From assembly GCA_033030425.1 (NCBI GenBank), contig JAUFSD010000006.1, positions 434,001 to 498,000 on the forward strand: a stretch of DNA of 64,000 bases, in the 5' to 3' direction. This DNA is from Verpa conica. Its lineage: Eukaryota > Ascomycota > Pezizomycetes > Pezizales > Morchellaceae. The first letter of the stretch is position 1. The number at the start of each line of letters is the position of its first letter. Made by a program: the position numbers and the translations under genes. Below are positions 23,399 to 33,532 of this stretch, one piece after another. The notes beneath the pieces were generated by a model. That model was not told the origin of the DNA, searched no databases, and saw nothing but the letters and a program-made list of their open reading frames with translations.

Positions 23399-24655
23399 AT
23401 GAAGTCCTCAGTCATTCTCTCTGCTCTCGGCGCAGCTGCCCTCAGTGCCGCTCACGGTATCGTCCAAGAACTCACCATTGACGGCGCCGACTTCAGTGGC
23501 TACCTCCCATACCAAGACCCATACGCCAGTCCCGTTCCTGAGCGTATCGTCTGGGCTTTCCCCACCGCTGGTAATGGCCCAGTAGAGGATGTCACCACCT
23601 CCGATATCACCTGCAACAAGGCCGCCACCGCTGCTCAGCTTACTGCTCCAGCAACTGCAGGTAGCCAGATCACCTTCTTCTGGACCACCTGGCCCGAGTC
23701 CCACAAGGGGCCCACTATGACCTACCTTGCAAACTGCGGTGGTGACTGCACAACTGTTGATCCTACCACTCTCGACTACTTCAAGATCGATGAGGCGGGT
23801 CTTAACAGCGATGGAACATGGGCTTCCGACGACGTGATTGCCAACAATAACACCTGGACCGTCACAATCCCATCTGATATCGCACCGGGTTCATACATCG
23901 TCCGTCACGAGTTGCTTGCCCTCCACAGCGCCGGTACATCTGGCGGTGCCCAGTTCTACCCCATGTGTGCAAACTTGGTCATTACTGGATCTGGATCAGC
24001 TGTTCCTACTGATACCGTCAAGTTCCCCGGTGGATACGCTGCCGCTGACCCTGGTATCTTGGTCAACATCTACGGCACCTTGACCAGCTACACCATCCCA
24101 GGTCCCGCAGTCTATGGTTCCTCAGGCTCTTCCACCCCAACCAAGGCTGCCACCACTACTGCTGCTGCTGCCACTTCCGCCGCCGCCACTTCTGTCGCTG
24201 AAGCCGAGACCACTTCCGCTGCCGTCGAGGTCCCAACTACCTCTGCTGTCGCTGAAGAGCCAACTACCTCTGCCGTCGCTGAAGAGCCAACCACATCTGT
24301 TGTCGCTGAAGAACCAACTACATCTGCTGTCGTTGAAGAGCCAACCACATCTGCCGTCGCTGAGGTCCCAACCACCAGCTCCGCAGCTGTCGCTGTCCCT
24401 ACCACCTCAAAGGCCGCAGCTGTCCCCACTACCACAGCTATCCCAACAACCCTCGTGACTAAGACTCGTCCTGCCACTACCGCAGCTGCTGCTACTTCCG
24501 CTGCTGCATCAACTGGGTGCTCCAAGACCTCAGAGGAGTACAACAAGTGTCTTGATGCTGTCAACAGTTGCATCCGTAATGCGCAGTCCAAGACTGGTGG
24601 TGCCGTTGACTTCTCCAGCTGTGATGCTCAGAGGAGCGCTTGCAAGGTGTGCTAA
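23399..24655 (+). CDS. Secreted AA9 lytic polysaccharide monooxygenase with C-terminal six-Cys module, 418 aa
   Basis: A copper-dependent oxidase of cellulose or hemicellulose (former GH61), single exon. The signal peptide is residues 1-18. The mature N-terminus is His19 (HGIVQEL), the first copper-brace ligand. The second is H102 in SHKGP. The axial Tyr is Y187 within AQFYPMCANL, which also supplies the conserved Gln. RHELLALH (169-176) and the closing YTIPGPAVY (about 233-241) are standard AA9 landmarks. After about 243 comes a linker with PTTSAVAEE-type repeats. The last 46 residues are the six-cysteine module, 39 of 46 identical to the tail of the AA16-like enzyme, with the same IPTTLVTKTR stretch before it. 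The module matches none of CBM1, CFEM or a GPI signal. Confidence 0.95.
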   Translation: MKSSVILSALGAAALSAAHGIVQELTIDGADFSGYLPYQDPYASPVPERIVWAFPTAGNGPVEDVTTSDITCNKAATAAQLTAPATAGSQITFFWTTWPESHKGPTMTYLANCGGDCTTVDPTTLDYFKIDEAGLNSDGTWASDDVIANNNTWTVTIPSDIAPGSYIVRHELLALHSAGTSGGAQFYPMCANLVITGSGSAVPTDTVKFPGGYAAADPGILVNIYGTLTSYTIPGPAVYGSSGSSTPTKAATTTAAAATSAAATSVAEAETTSAAVEVPTTSAVAEEPTTSAVAEEPTTSVVAEEPTTSAVVEEPTTSAVAEVPTTSSAAVAVPTTSKAAAVPTTTAIPTTLVTKTRPATTAAAATSAAASTGCSKTSEEYNKCLDAVNSCIRNAQSKTGGAVDFSSCDAQRSACKVC

Positions 24656-25082
24656 GTTTGTTAATCATGTGAAGACTGGGGGGATGAGAGTATATAGCTT
24701 GTATATGTAGCGTCTGTTTGGTTTAATTTTTTATTATTGTTGAATATATGGGCCAAAAGGGCACTGTGTGCACCTGTTGGCTCGTGGAAGGATTGTATAA
24801 AAATAAAATAGGTTTATTATCTTAACTTTGGTTCATTTTTTCTGAGTGATAATCTGTGATTAAAATGCTTTTTTTCCCCCAGGACATTGACTTTGATCTT
24901 ACCCGGTCAATGCTTATCGCATTTGACGTCGGTAATTGAAAGTAAGAAATGAGCTGAGAGTGATATGGAACAATGGTATATTTGATATTTAGATATCTAC
25001 CTATATCACTATCTAACCAGAGTTTTAGCTGTATTACAGAGAACCGTCAAGGTAAATTTACTGTGCATTACACCAACTCACA
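24656..25082. other. Convergent intergenic region
   Basis: 427 bp between the stop codons of the AA9 gene and the HD hydrolase gene. It holds both 3' UTRs and nothing else visible. Confidence 0.6.
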
Positions 25083-25745
25083 TTATAACACTTCTGAAAT
25101 TCCTGATGTCTCCTCTTTCCACCAGTCCCTAAAAGTCTTTACCCTCTCTGCCCTCTCTCTCGCTAGTCTCTTTCCCTCTGTAGTCTTCATCCCCGCCTCC
25201 AACTTCAGCAACTTATCATCAAAATGGTCAATAACCCCATTCATCCCATCCTGCGGCTTCTTGGCTGCACCAAATGTAAATGCCCTCCCAACACCCACCG
25301 CTCCAATGGCATCTAATCGGTCTGCATCTTGAATAATCGCTAATTCTGGGTGTGCCTTGACCATCTCTGCCACATACTCCGGGTTTGCGCGTTCGTTGGA
25401 ATACGAAACATTATTAATTAGCTTCTGGATGGTTTTTGCGAGTTCCGGGTCAGCTCCAGCAGAGATGAGGAATTCTTCTGCGGGGCCGAAGCCAGCGTCT
25501 GGGGAGGAGCTGCCAGGACTATATTTTTTGTCACCGATGTCATGGAGGAGGGCTAGGAGGGTGACGGTAATAGGGTCATAGATGTCTCCTTCGGTCTTTT
25601 GGGATGCCGAGAGGATCTTTTCGGAGAGGGAAAGGACCCGGAGGATGTGTAGGTAGTCATGTGAGGAGTCGTATTGGGACATGTAGCCCTTGACGTACTC
25701 ATGAGTTGTAAGGATTAAGGATTGCTGCGAGAGTGGAGTGCTCAT
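25083..25745 (-). CDS. HD-domain metal-dependent phosphohydrolase, 220 aa
   Basis: A single-exon gene for a cytosolic HD-superfamily hydrolase of the YpgQ/YedJ-like type, probably acting on nucleotides or other phosphate esters. The metal ligands of the HD fold are visible: H29 in SSHDYLHILRV, H68-D69 in LLALLHDIGDKK and D142 in IQDADRLDAIGA. The downstream GVGRAFTFGA motif is also typical. Length and motif spacing match the family. The frame is uninterrupted and begins at the only good ATG. It is transcribed divergently from the F-box gene (792 bp apart) and converges on the AA9 gene. The physiological substrate cannot be told from sequence. Confidence 0.88.
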   Translation of the reverse strand: MSTPLSQQSLILTTHEYVKGYMSQYDSSHDYLHILRVLSLSEKILSASQKTEGDIYDPITVTLLALLHDIGDKKYSPGSSSPDAGFGPAEEFLISAGADPELAKTIQKLINNVSYSNERANPEYVAEMVKAHPELAIIQDADRLDAIGAVGVGRAFTFGAAKKPQDGMNGVIDHFDDKLLKLEAGMKTTEGKRLARERAERVKTFRDWWKEETSGISEVL

Positions 25746-26537
25746 GACGACTGATAGGTAATGAGCTTGATGATAAGATATAGTCTGGGGTTGTAGTTTG
25801 CACCGTGCAGTGAGGCTCCACTCTCCTGCTTTTCTACTTCTCTCTGCCTTGTAAGGTGACTCAAAACAACGTTAAGGACCTTCCAAACGCGTTCTGAGAC
25901 TCTATAGGTAGAATGTTAGCAATAGGTATCCAGAGTCTCAGCAAGACTCACCGTTCTATCTCTAAGCATAAACAAGGCTCTCCCCGCTGTCAGTCTCCCA
26001 ATGATAACGTGGCTGGCCCAGTGTTTTGAAATTTGCAGCGGCTTCACCTTATCGGGTATCGATAGACATGCAACCCATGCTGTACCTGACAAGCGAAATT
26101 GCCGTATCAGTAGAGTGACTTCATCCCGAGGTCGAGTGTTTGCTAAGGGCCGTTCTTTCCATAGAGGATGTACTCTAGAGTATCTCTTCCTTGCATCTTT
26201 TATTCGCTGTTCTATCTTCTTTATACCCCTTTCCATCTTCATTTCCATCTTCATCTTCATCTTCATCTCCATCTCCATCTGCTCTCTCTCTCTCTCCAGC
26301 AGTGGGGATGAATGTGGGGAGAACCTTGTAACTCACCCTGGAAACGTCCAACTTTTCTGCTTGTCCACGCCCACGCCCGTCGTACGGAATAATTTGCACG
26401 GGAAAATCTGGCAAAAAGCACACTGAACGAGTACCAACCAAGGCTCCGACGTCACCACCTATCGTCCGCTGCCGAGTTATTACATGATGTCTCTCACCTC
26501 CATCCTCAACACTCCACCCTAAATCCTACCCCCCGTA
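25746..26537. other. Divergent promoter region of HD hydrolase and F-box genes
   Basis: 792 bp. Besides the microsatellite at 26231-26297 I see no coding potential. The Met/Glu/Lys-rich minus-strand frame here is an artefact of the repeat. Confidence 0.55.
26231..26297. repeat. (TTCATC/TCCATC)n and (CT)n microsatellite
   Basis: About eight hexamer-like units of tccatc/ttcatc followed by an eight-fold CT run, located in the shared HD/F-box promoter region. Confidence 0.85.
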
Positions 26538-28283
26538 ATGTCGCTACCCTTACTTCCGCCTCACGTCCTCGCGGCGATAGTCACCACAGGTCAGCTGCAG
26601 CTCCATGATATCGCCTCTCTACGTCTCGTCTCCCGGCCTTGGAATACCGCCTTCTCGCAACCGAAGCTGACTGTTTCGTTACTGGAGCATTTCTTTCCAT
26701 TTGCACCGGAGACGTACGACGCGACGACATCACTGGGAGGCAAAAAACGAAGCGATGACTTCAACGCGGTTTGTAACCGCCTCCACCGGTTGAAAACGGG
26801 AAAATGGTCACTGAATTGGGAAGTGGCTTTCCCGGCACCTCCGGTACTCAACGGCTATGTGCCCGAACTTTTCCCACCAGATGGGTTCCGCTTGGTGGAC
26901 ACAGACTCGAACGAAGGCTACTTTTTGACTGCGTATCTCGAGGATAACTCCCCATCGGCTAGGATCACTGTGCGGAACTTGATAACTGGGCAGGATATCC
27001 ATGTTTCTGTCCCCCATGAAGAATTGTCGGGGATATACATGAGTCGTGGAAAGGTGCTTTTGGTGTATAGCAGGGGCGAGGGCTCATCAATGTTCATCTT
27101 GACCGATTGTAGAGAAGGGGGGAATGGAAGAACTCTATGGTCTGCTAATGTGAATACTTCGGTTTTCCATGGTGTCATTGAAGAGGGCTCCACGGTGGGG
27201 CGGAGAAGACTTCAGCCCGTTTTTAACGAGCATTATATCGCTTTTCTAAATTCTCTCGATAATGATGGAGGGAGTAAGATTATGATTATGCGGTTTCATG
27301 CATTGACTACAAACAACGACTCATCGACAGAGACGGAATTGCTTGAACTGCAACTCAGTATTTCACCCACCACACTTCTCTCCCTCAAGCCAGATGAAAA
27401 GGGCCTCCACCTCCTTGTCGCTCAGAAATTCCCACATCGCCAATTCCCAGACCATCAAAACCTCCACCGAGTTGTGCTCGTCAAAGCCATGTCTGGAAAA
27501 GTATCGTGCGCCTTCAACTTCAATGTAGCACCATATTTTAGCCTTATCCCGGAACGAGATATGGATATGTTTTTCTCTCCAAGCGGAGAATCCGTCATCA
27601 TCTGGGGTTCTGTTAGATGTGCCGAATACAGGGGCGGGGGCATTCTTGGCCAAGTCATGGTTTACCCGACCTTTGGTGGGGCTGCAACAATTAGGTACTT
27701 AAGAACTCCCGATAAGGGAGCGGATGAAATCGAGCAAAACATAACGACGAGATATTCTCCAGAGCTTGGTGTCATCTCGTACGGAAGAACAGCAGTTGGG
27801 TTCGAAAGCCTAAACCTAGACTTCAGACCCGCTGGAACCGGAGCACATATCAATATCCACAACAACCCGCCCTCTAATTGGAACTCTATCCCCACTAGCC
27901 ACCCCTCACCGAAGCTCGAAATTGGTAGCCATTGGATCTACGCTGAATCTATAGCCCCTAATAACGACGTAACGGTGGAAATGATGCGCATTGCAGAACC
28001 TCCTCTCCTCGCCCCTGAGAATCATTGGACTGATGCGACATCGAAACGCAGCAGTTGGTTCCTGAACAGTGGCACTACTACTGCTCCGGGAAGTAGTGCG
28101 GCGAGTGTTTTCGGATTTGGGATGCACCCAGCGGATGCTGCAGCACAGGTAGCACAAGTAGATGCAGAGGAATTGGCAGCGAGGTTGAAGGAGATGGAGA
28201 GAGAACGGGCAAAGGAGACGAAGAGGAAGAGCTGGGAGGAAGTAAAAAAGGGGTGGAAGGCGAAGTTATTCGGTTGGCGATAA
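26538..28283 (+). CDS. F-box protein, 581 aa
   Basis: A single-exon gene. Residues about 5-50 form an F-box (LPPHVLAAIV, then LHDIASLRLVSRPWNTAF), the segment that binds Skp1 in SCF ubiquitin ligases. The rest (about 100-520) is rich in short beta-like hydrophobic stretches, resembling the open-ended beta-propeller substrate-binding part of fungal F-box proteins, though no WD or kelch signature is clear. The C-terminal 60 residues are helical and basic (KEMERERAKETKRKSWEEVKKGWK), possibly a membrane- or nucleic-acid-binding tail. Role inferred: substrate adaptor of an SCF E3 complex, target unknown. An intronless gene of this length is common for the family in fungi. Confidence 0.82.
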   Translation: MSLPLLPPHVLAAIVTTGQLQLHDIASLRLVSRPWNTAFSQPKLTVSLLEHFFPFAPETYDATTSLGGKKRSDDFNAVCNRLHRLKTGKWSLNWEVAFPAPPVLNGYVPELFPPDGFRLVDTDSNEGYFLTAYLEDNSPSARITVRNLITGQDIHVSVPHEELSGIYMSRGKVLLVYSRGEGSSMFILTDCREGGNGRTLWSANVNTSVFHGVIEEGSTVGRRRLQPVFNEHYIAFLNSLDNDGGSKIMIMRFHALTTNNDSSTETELLELQLSISPTTLLSLKPDEKGLHLLVAQKFPHRQFPDHQNLHRVVLVKAMSGKVSCAFNFNVAPYFSLIPERDMDMFFSPSGESVIIWGSVRCAEYRGGGILGQVMVYPTFGGAATIRYLRTPDKGADEIEQNITTRYSPELGVISYGRTAVGFESLNLDFRPAGTGAHINIHNNPPSNWNSIPTSHPSPKLEIGSHWIYAESIAPNNDVTVEMMRIAEPPLLAPENHWTDATSKRSSWFLNSGTTTAPGSSAASVFGFGMHPADAAAQVAQVDAEELAARLKEMERERAKETKRKSWEEVKKGWKAKLFGWR

Positions 28284-29312
28284 TGTGCTTTTGATTTTGA
28301 GAGGAACGGAAAAGGCGGTAATGGAGTTTTGGATTTATTTTTTTATTTCTATTTCTTTCAGGGGCAGGATATACCCGGATTTATAGCGGTTGTAGTTTCT
28401 TTATCCCTTTTCATGGTGTTTATCCTGTGTTGAGGGGGATGGTGTTGATTAATATTATGGGATTCTCGGTTTAGCTACTAAATTAATTATCTCTCCGAGT
28501 CCTGTTGGTAATTGGAATAGCTAGTGGCATTAACAATTGAGTCAGTACCAGAGGATAAGATTGTAGTTTCTCGATAAAAACTTTGCTGCGTCCAGAAAGT
28601 CCTATTTTGAGACTCTTACCCTAGTTTATAAGCACAGTGGTCTAGTTAAAGGGTCAGCAAGCTTCTACTTTGCTTTGCTATGGCCTAAAATTATTTTTGG
28701 CTTGTGTTTAGTACGGCGAAACAAAAATACCCGTGGGGTAGTCACTCTCAAAACAAGGTGTTTCAACATTGTGTATACCCAACAGTCCCGTGACAGATTT
28801 TAGGCATAGTTATAACTCAGTACGTATACTGTGGGATATAATACAGGCGTGAGAGCATTTTTGATGGGCATAAGTTTCATATAGTCGTAATGCTACAATA
28901 ACAAATAACATGTTCTAATATAATATAATTCATCTAGGCAGGTACTCATGCTCATTATCAGTGCCATAAATTTCATACATGCCTGCTATCCAATATACAT
29001 CTGTTATTGGGTTTAGAGGTGTCTGTAGGAGTAGGGGAGGCGCCAGGGCGGCTGTACATCCCCATAATGTCCTACTAAACCCATTGGTTGGGCTAGTTCT
29101 CTCATCTTCGATAATAATAACCTCCAACCAGAGACATGAACGATGACGATAACTTCTACAAACAACCCCCCCCCCTATCTGATGACGCCAGTGTAAATAA
29201 TTTTGTGAATGATCTGATTCGCTAGCGCCATCAATGCTACATTGTACTAGTAAATAAACCTTTCGTCCGATGATTTTTAGTGTGGCAGAAAGCCTATCGT
29301 GCCGTATGCGAC
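28284..29312. other. 1-kb intergenic region
   Basis: F-box 3' UTR, then AT-rich DNA with a C10 tract at 29166-29175. No gene supported. Confidence 0.5.
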
Positions 29313-29318
29313 GCGATA

Positions 29319-29349
<31 letters not shown>

Positions 29350-29406
29350 TCTTCAATTATCCGGGGTGTCATCTGAAGGTCACCCGTTCAATCCGGGTTT
29401 GTCGCA
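29313..29406 (+). tRNA. tRNA-Phe(GAA) with 21-nt intron
   Basis: Same mature sequence as the copy at 17417-17509, including the five bases before the mature 5' end (gcgac). The intron after position 37 has one additional A (21 versus 20 nt). It is followed by a strong T-rich terminator (tttctttttctttttt). Confidence 0.95.
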
Positions 29407-30420
29407 TTTCTTTTTCTTTTTTGTGTGCTAAAAAAGATCTTGGGACTCCTCCCCCCCAAAGCGTGAGGTTACGTGTAAGGTCCTAACTATTTACTAAAAC
29501 AGTTGTAGTAAAAATCGTTTTTCCCGGATTATGTCAGATAACAGATTCTAGAGGGCAAGGGTTACGGGGTTCTTCCCGTTAAGGAGAATTCGAGAGGCTG
29601 TGTATGTGCTGAAACCTCTTGTCGAAATTCCCCCCCTCACCACGTTAGTTGCTTCAAAGGTGTTGTTCCACACAGATACAAAACACGAGTGATATCGCAT
29701 GAACATAACATACCATAACAAGGGGATTGGAGGGGTGTAGGATCTTCTGAAGATAAAAAAGAAGCGGCAAATGAAGAGGCCAATCATTATTGACAAAAAA
29801 TATTGATTACTAAATTATCCATGTGTGGGGAAGAGAAAAAAAATGTATCGCTAAGGAAAAGGCATAGGTTTAGTGCGCATATTACAAACAGCACCCCATC
29901 CATTATCGTGGGCCAGTAGAGTAGTTCTATCGATCCTTTCCGGGGGGAAGCGGATGAGGGGATGGGGGGGTATTTACCTATAGAGAAGAGGGAAAATAAC
30001 CTTGTATTGTGTACCCTAAGCGCCGCATTATGATACGGGGCGGTGCAGCGGGAACGAACGAACGAACGACGCTGGTAGTGTGACAACGGACAAAACGTCG
30101 TCCAGACCTAACTGTGCCACGATTCCCCATGATGTCTGATATGGGTATATTAAAATAAAATAGAAGATACGTGTAGATAAGACTACTGGGGGGGGGGGTG
30201 TCTTGGATCTGGTGCTTTAAAGGAACGCATTCGCTCACTACTGGAGTATCGAATTCAAGTTTTCTCTTTCTTCATTTTACAGCAGTACCCAAAAAAAACA
30301 GGATTTTCTCCCCCTCGATCTTGCCACTTACTCTTGATTATTACTTTTCTACTCTATAACTACTACTGCAAATACACCAATATTTACCCTTTTACTTACT
30401 CTACTACTACTACATCCACA
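29407..30420. other. Intergenic, promoter of the small basic protein gene
   Basis: 1 kb without gene support. It has a G11 tract at 30188-30198 and a CT/ACT-rich leader (actctactactactac) just before the ATG at 30421. Confidence 0.5.
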
Positions 30421-30903
30421 ATGCAGTTTCATGAAACGATCCCCGAAGACCAAGTGCTGCGCTCTTCAACTGGCTCTCAATCTTCACAGACATCCCGCAA
30501 GCCCGTTGCCTCGCCTCAGGCCTCCCCTAATCCAGTACTACTCGCTCAATCCACCCTCAAACTCCAGAATACACCCCAGCCCCCACAAAACATGGCCAGC
30601 GGTCTCAAAAAGTCCAAATCAGTCCGCGCAAAAAACGCACTCAAGACCATCGCAAACCCAATCAAGACCCGTAGGGAAGAGAAGGCAAAACGAAACAACC
30701 AAGAAATGAAGGAGAAGGAGGAGGTGGAAAAGAATGTTCAGGACTTCCTGGCTACCGGACGGTATGTTTTATTTTAAAATTCGCTAATCTTGTTTTTTTT
30801 CTGGAAGGGGGGGTGTTTCGGGTAAATTGGAGATTATGTGTGTGTGTGTGCTGACGTTTGCTTTTCGGTGATAAGGGTTTATTGTGAGCGGAACTTCTCA
30901 TAA
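30421..30903 (+). CDS. Small basic hypothetical protein, 2 exons, 122 aa
   Basis: Unrecognised family. Exon 1 is 30421-30761 and ends at a clean gtatgt donor. The proposed exon 2 is 30876-30903, giving a short C-terminus VYCERNFS and a stop at 30901. The 114-nt intron contains (TG)7 and gctgac before the acceptor. Residues 1-60 are Ser/Pro/Gln-rich and look disordered. Residues 62-113 are very basic and helical (KKSKSVRAKNALKTIANP, then KTRREEKAKRN). A well-placed pyrimidine-rich leader and the splice donor support a real gene. The retrotransposon begins 35 bp after the proposed stop. If exon 2 lies elsewhere, the element would instead sit in an intron or split the gene. Confidence 0.55.
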
Positions 30904-30933
30904 ATAGGTTTCTGGCATGTGGGGGCTGTTGAT

Positions 30934-30938
30934 GAGGT
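30934..30938. repeat. Target site duplication of the Copia element, left copy
   Basis: GAGGT directly before the 5' LTR, repeated at 36764-36768 directly after the 3' LTR. This 5-bp duplication is the size expected for Copia integrases and fixes both element ends. Confidence 0.95.
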
Positions 30939-31262
30939 TGTTGGAGTGAGTGACACTCTGTGAAGTTAAGTGTGGCGAATACCGGGTGTGGCAACACCGG
31001 AGGAATAGAATCCCGGATGGTCCGGTAGGGTAACCAAGCGGGGGAATAGTATAACCGACGGAAGGAAATTCTATCCGAGTATCGGAAGAATTGTATGGTA
31101 ACGGATTGGCTTTTACTTTGTATTGGGATTACGGAATGTTTTTTATGTTAGCGGATTTGTAACTATATAAGCAGGCTTCTCCTGCGTCTTTTCTTTAGGT
31201 ATCAATCAAGTTTGTTCTTTAGTTTACTTATTCTTCTCATACACTTAGTCTGTTGTTTTTCA
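30939..31262 (+). repeat. Copia 5' LTR, 324 bp
   Basis: Starts TGTTGGAGTG and ends TTTTTCA. It contains a TATA box (TATATAA at 31164-31170) for element transcription and a hairpin-prone ccgggtgtggcaacaccgg near its start. I see no difference from the 3' LTR. Confidence 0.97.
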
Positions 31263-31274
31263 GGTTATGAGCCC
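31263..31274 (+). other. Primer-binding site, initiator tRNA-Met anticodon-arm type
   Basis: GGTTATGAGCCC starts at the first base after the 5' LTR. Its reverse complement, GGGCTCATAACC, is the anticodon stem-loop of eukaryotic initiator tRNA-Met. That is not the usual 3' acceptor end and implies half-tRNA priming, as known for Drosophila copia. Confidence 0.8.
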
Positions 31275-33532
31275 GGCTCGATAAAAAGCTTCCACTACGC
31301 ACAAACAATAAGACTCCTAAAAACATCTCTTTGATCCATACCGTTTGAAAACACTTCGAAACGATGTCCGACAACGAAAGCAGCCCCAGCCGTATTCCAA
31401 CTCTTGCCAAAAAACTCACAGGCAAAGATAATTACCGCAAATGGAGGTTCGAAGCCGAAGTCGCACTCAAATACTACCGAACGATCAATCTCGTCAAAGG
31501 TACCGCCAAAGAACCAGCAGATCCTGGAGAGTACGACTCCACCTCCGAAGTATCCGCTGCGGATCATTTAGCGAAACAGAAGACCTACAGAAAGGCACAC
31601 CGAAAGTGGGAAGACAAGACCAACTGGGCAGTCTCATTCATTCTCAACAACATCGACGAAGAAGTCAAGGATGTGATCCCTCAAGATGGGAACCCGGCAG
31701 TCCTGTGGAAAGCACTGGAAGAACAGTTTGATCTCCAGACTGTCACCACACTTTTCATGACTTTTGCCAACCTCACGAGTCTGCAGTACTCACCCGAGAT
31801 CTCACTCAAAGATCACCTCACTACCTTTGCCAATATATGGCGAACAGTCGTACAACAATGCGCAGGAGCCCAGAAAGAAAATGCAGACGACTTTGCCTGG
31901 CACCTAAAAAACATGACCAAATCCAACATGTCCAAAAAGAACTTTTTGCTACAAACCCTCAGACACGAAAGCCTTGCAAACGTAGTCGAAAACGTTCTTA
32001 GCAAGGAATCCATCACATTCGCCGAAATACATGACAAACTCATGGCTATTGCCCAGAATCGAGAAATCTCGGGACCGGATGCAGGATCCTTTAACGTCAA
32101 AAAAGGGCAGAAACCAGCAGGAGGGAAACCACCCAGTAGGGATCCTACCAAAGAATGCAGCTACTGCAAGAAAAACGGCGACTATTACAAAAGCCATACT
32201 ACGAAGGAATGCAACAAGAAAAAGAAGGCAAAGAAAGAAGCCAAACAGAACTCGGCCAACATAAGTGAGATTACAGTAGCGTGCTGGGTCACCACTACGC
32301 CCTACACCTCCTTCATAGATCAGTGTTTCATCGATACTGAGTACCCCGAATTCTCCCCCAAAATAAGCGCACCAGAGTATGCCGATGAGTGGACGAACAT
32401 GGACTGGGAAAGACCTGCCGACCCCCTGATGGTCACCGAACAAAACAATCACTGCCTTACAACATCCACCGGAAGACAAGACCAGTGGATATTCGATACA
32501 GGAGCCACCGATCATATGTCAGGAAGAACCTTTGGACCAGTCATGGCACAAACAGGAATGGTCAACGCGGCAGGACACAACATCCCAATTTCCGGAAACA
32601 GTACGGCCCACATCAAAGGATCTGTAATGCCAATAGTACTAACCAAAGTGCTCCACGTACCCAAACTCGGCAACACCAATCTCATATCGTGGAGAAGGTT
32701 AGCTGAAAAAGGGTTTACCATGGAAGGAAAAGGCAAAGAAATACGGATATTAAAGGATGGAGTAATCCAAGGAAAAATAACTCTAGACGAACAAAGCCGC
32801 CTGTACACACTGGACCAAGCTGAAGTCACCGCAACGGCAATGACAGTCAGCAAATCCTCACTTTGGCATCAACGACTAGGCCATCTCCCATCAGACGGAC
32901 TAAGGAAAATAAGGAAGATGGTGCAAGATCCTCAAATTCTTCCCGACAAGTTCGAAGGATGTACAGCCTGTCAGCTAGGAAAAGCCACTAAATTACCACG
33001 AATCCCTAGTACGTCCAAAACATCTAGGATACTAGAACTAATCCACTCAGACCTTAGTGGAAAACAGTCAACTCAGACACCAGGGGGGTATCATTATTTT
33101 ATGTCCCTAATCGATGATTTTTCACGGTTTACCGTGGTTGTTCTACTTAAAAACAAGAGCGATGCACCGGAAGCTATCAGAAAATATATCCTAGCTGTAG
33201 AAACACAAACAAGCCTAACCGTACAAAGGTTCCGAACGGACAATGGAGGTGAGTATGTCAATACTACTCTTAAAGAAGTGTTCAGTCAGAAGGGCATCAA
33301 ACACGAAACAACTGTTCCCTATTCCCACGAGTCAAATGGAGTAGCAGAAAGGTTTAATCGCACAATACAGGATCTAGTCCGAACTGCGGGAATCAACTCG
33401 GGATTACCACCGAGTCTATGGGGGGAAGCAGTGGCAATGTTAACTCATGTCAAAAATCGCTTACCGCATTCGTCACTGGAAAAACAAACTCCCTTCGAAG
33501 CATACTACAAACGGAAACCAACGATAGGACAC

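Noticed and set aside
24112..24591. Minus-strand and alternate-frame ORFs over the AA9 linker
   Set aside because: Low-complexity shadows of the PTTSAVAEE repeats.
25916..26441. Met/Glu/Lys- and Asp/Glu-rich minus-strand frames
   Set aside because: Produced by the ttcatc/tccatc microsatellite; no gene features.
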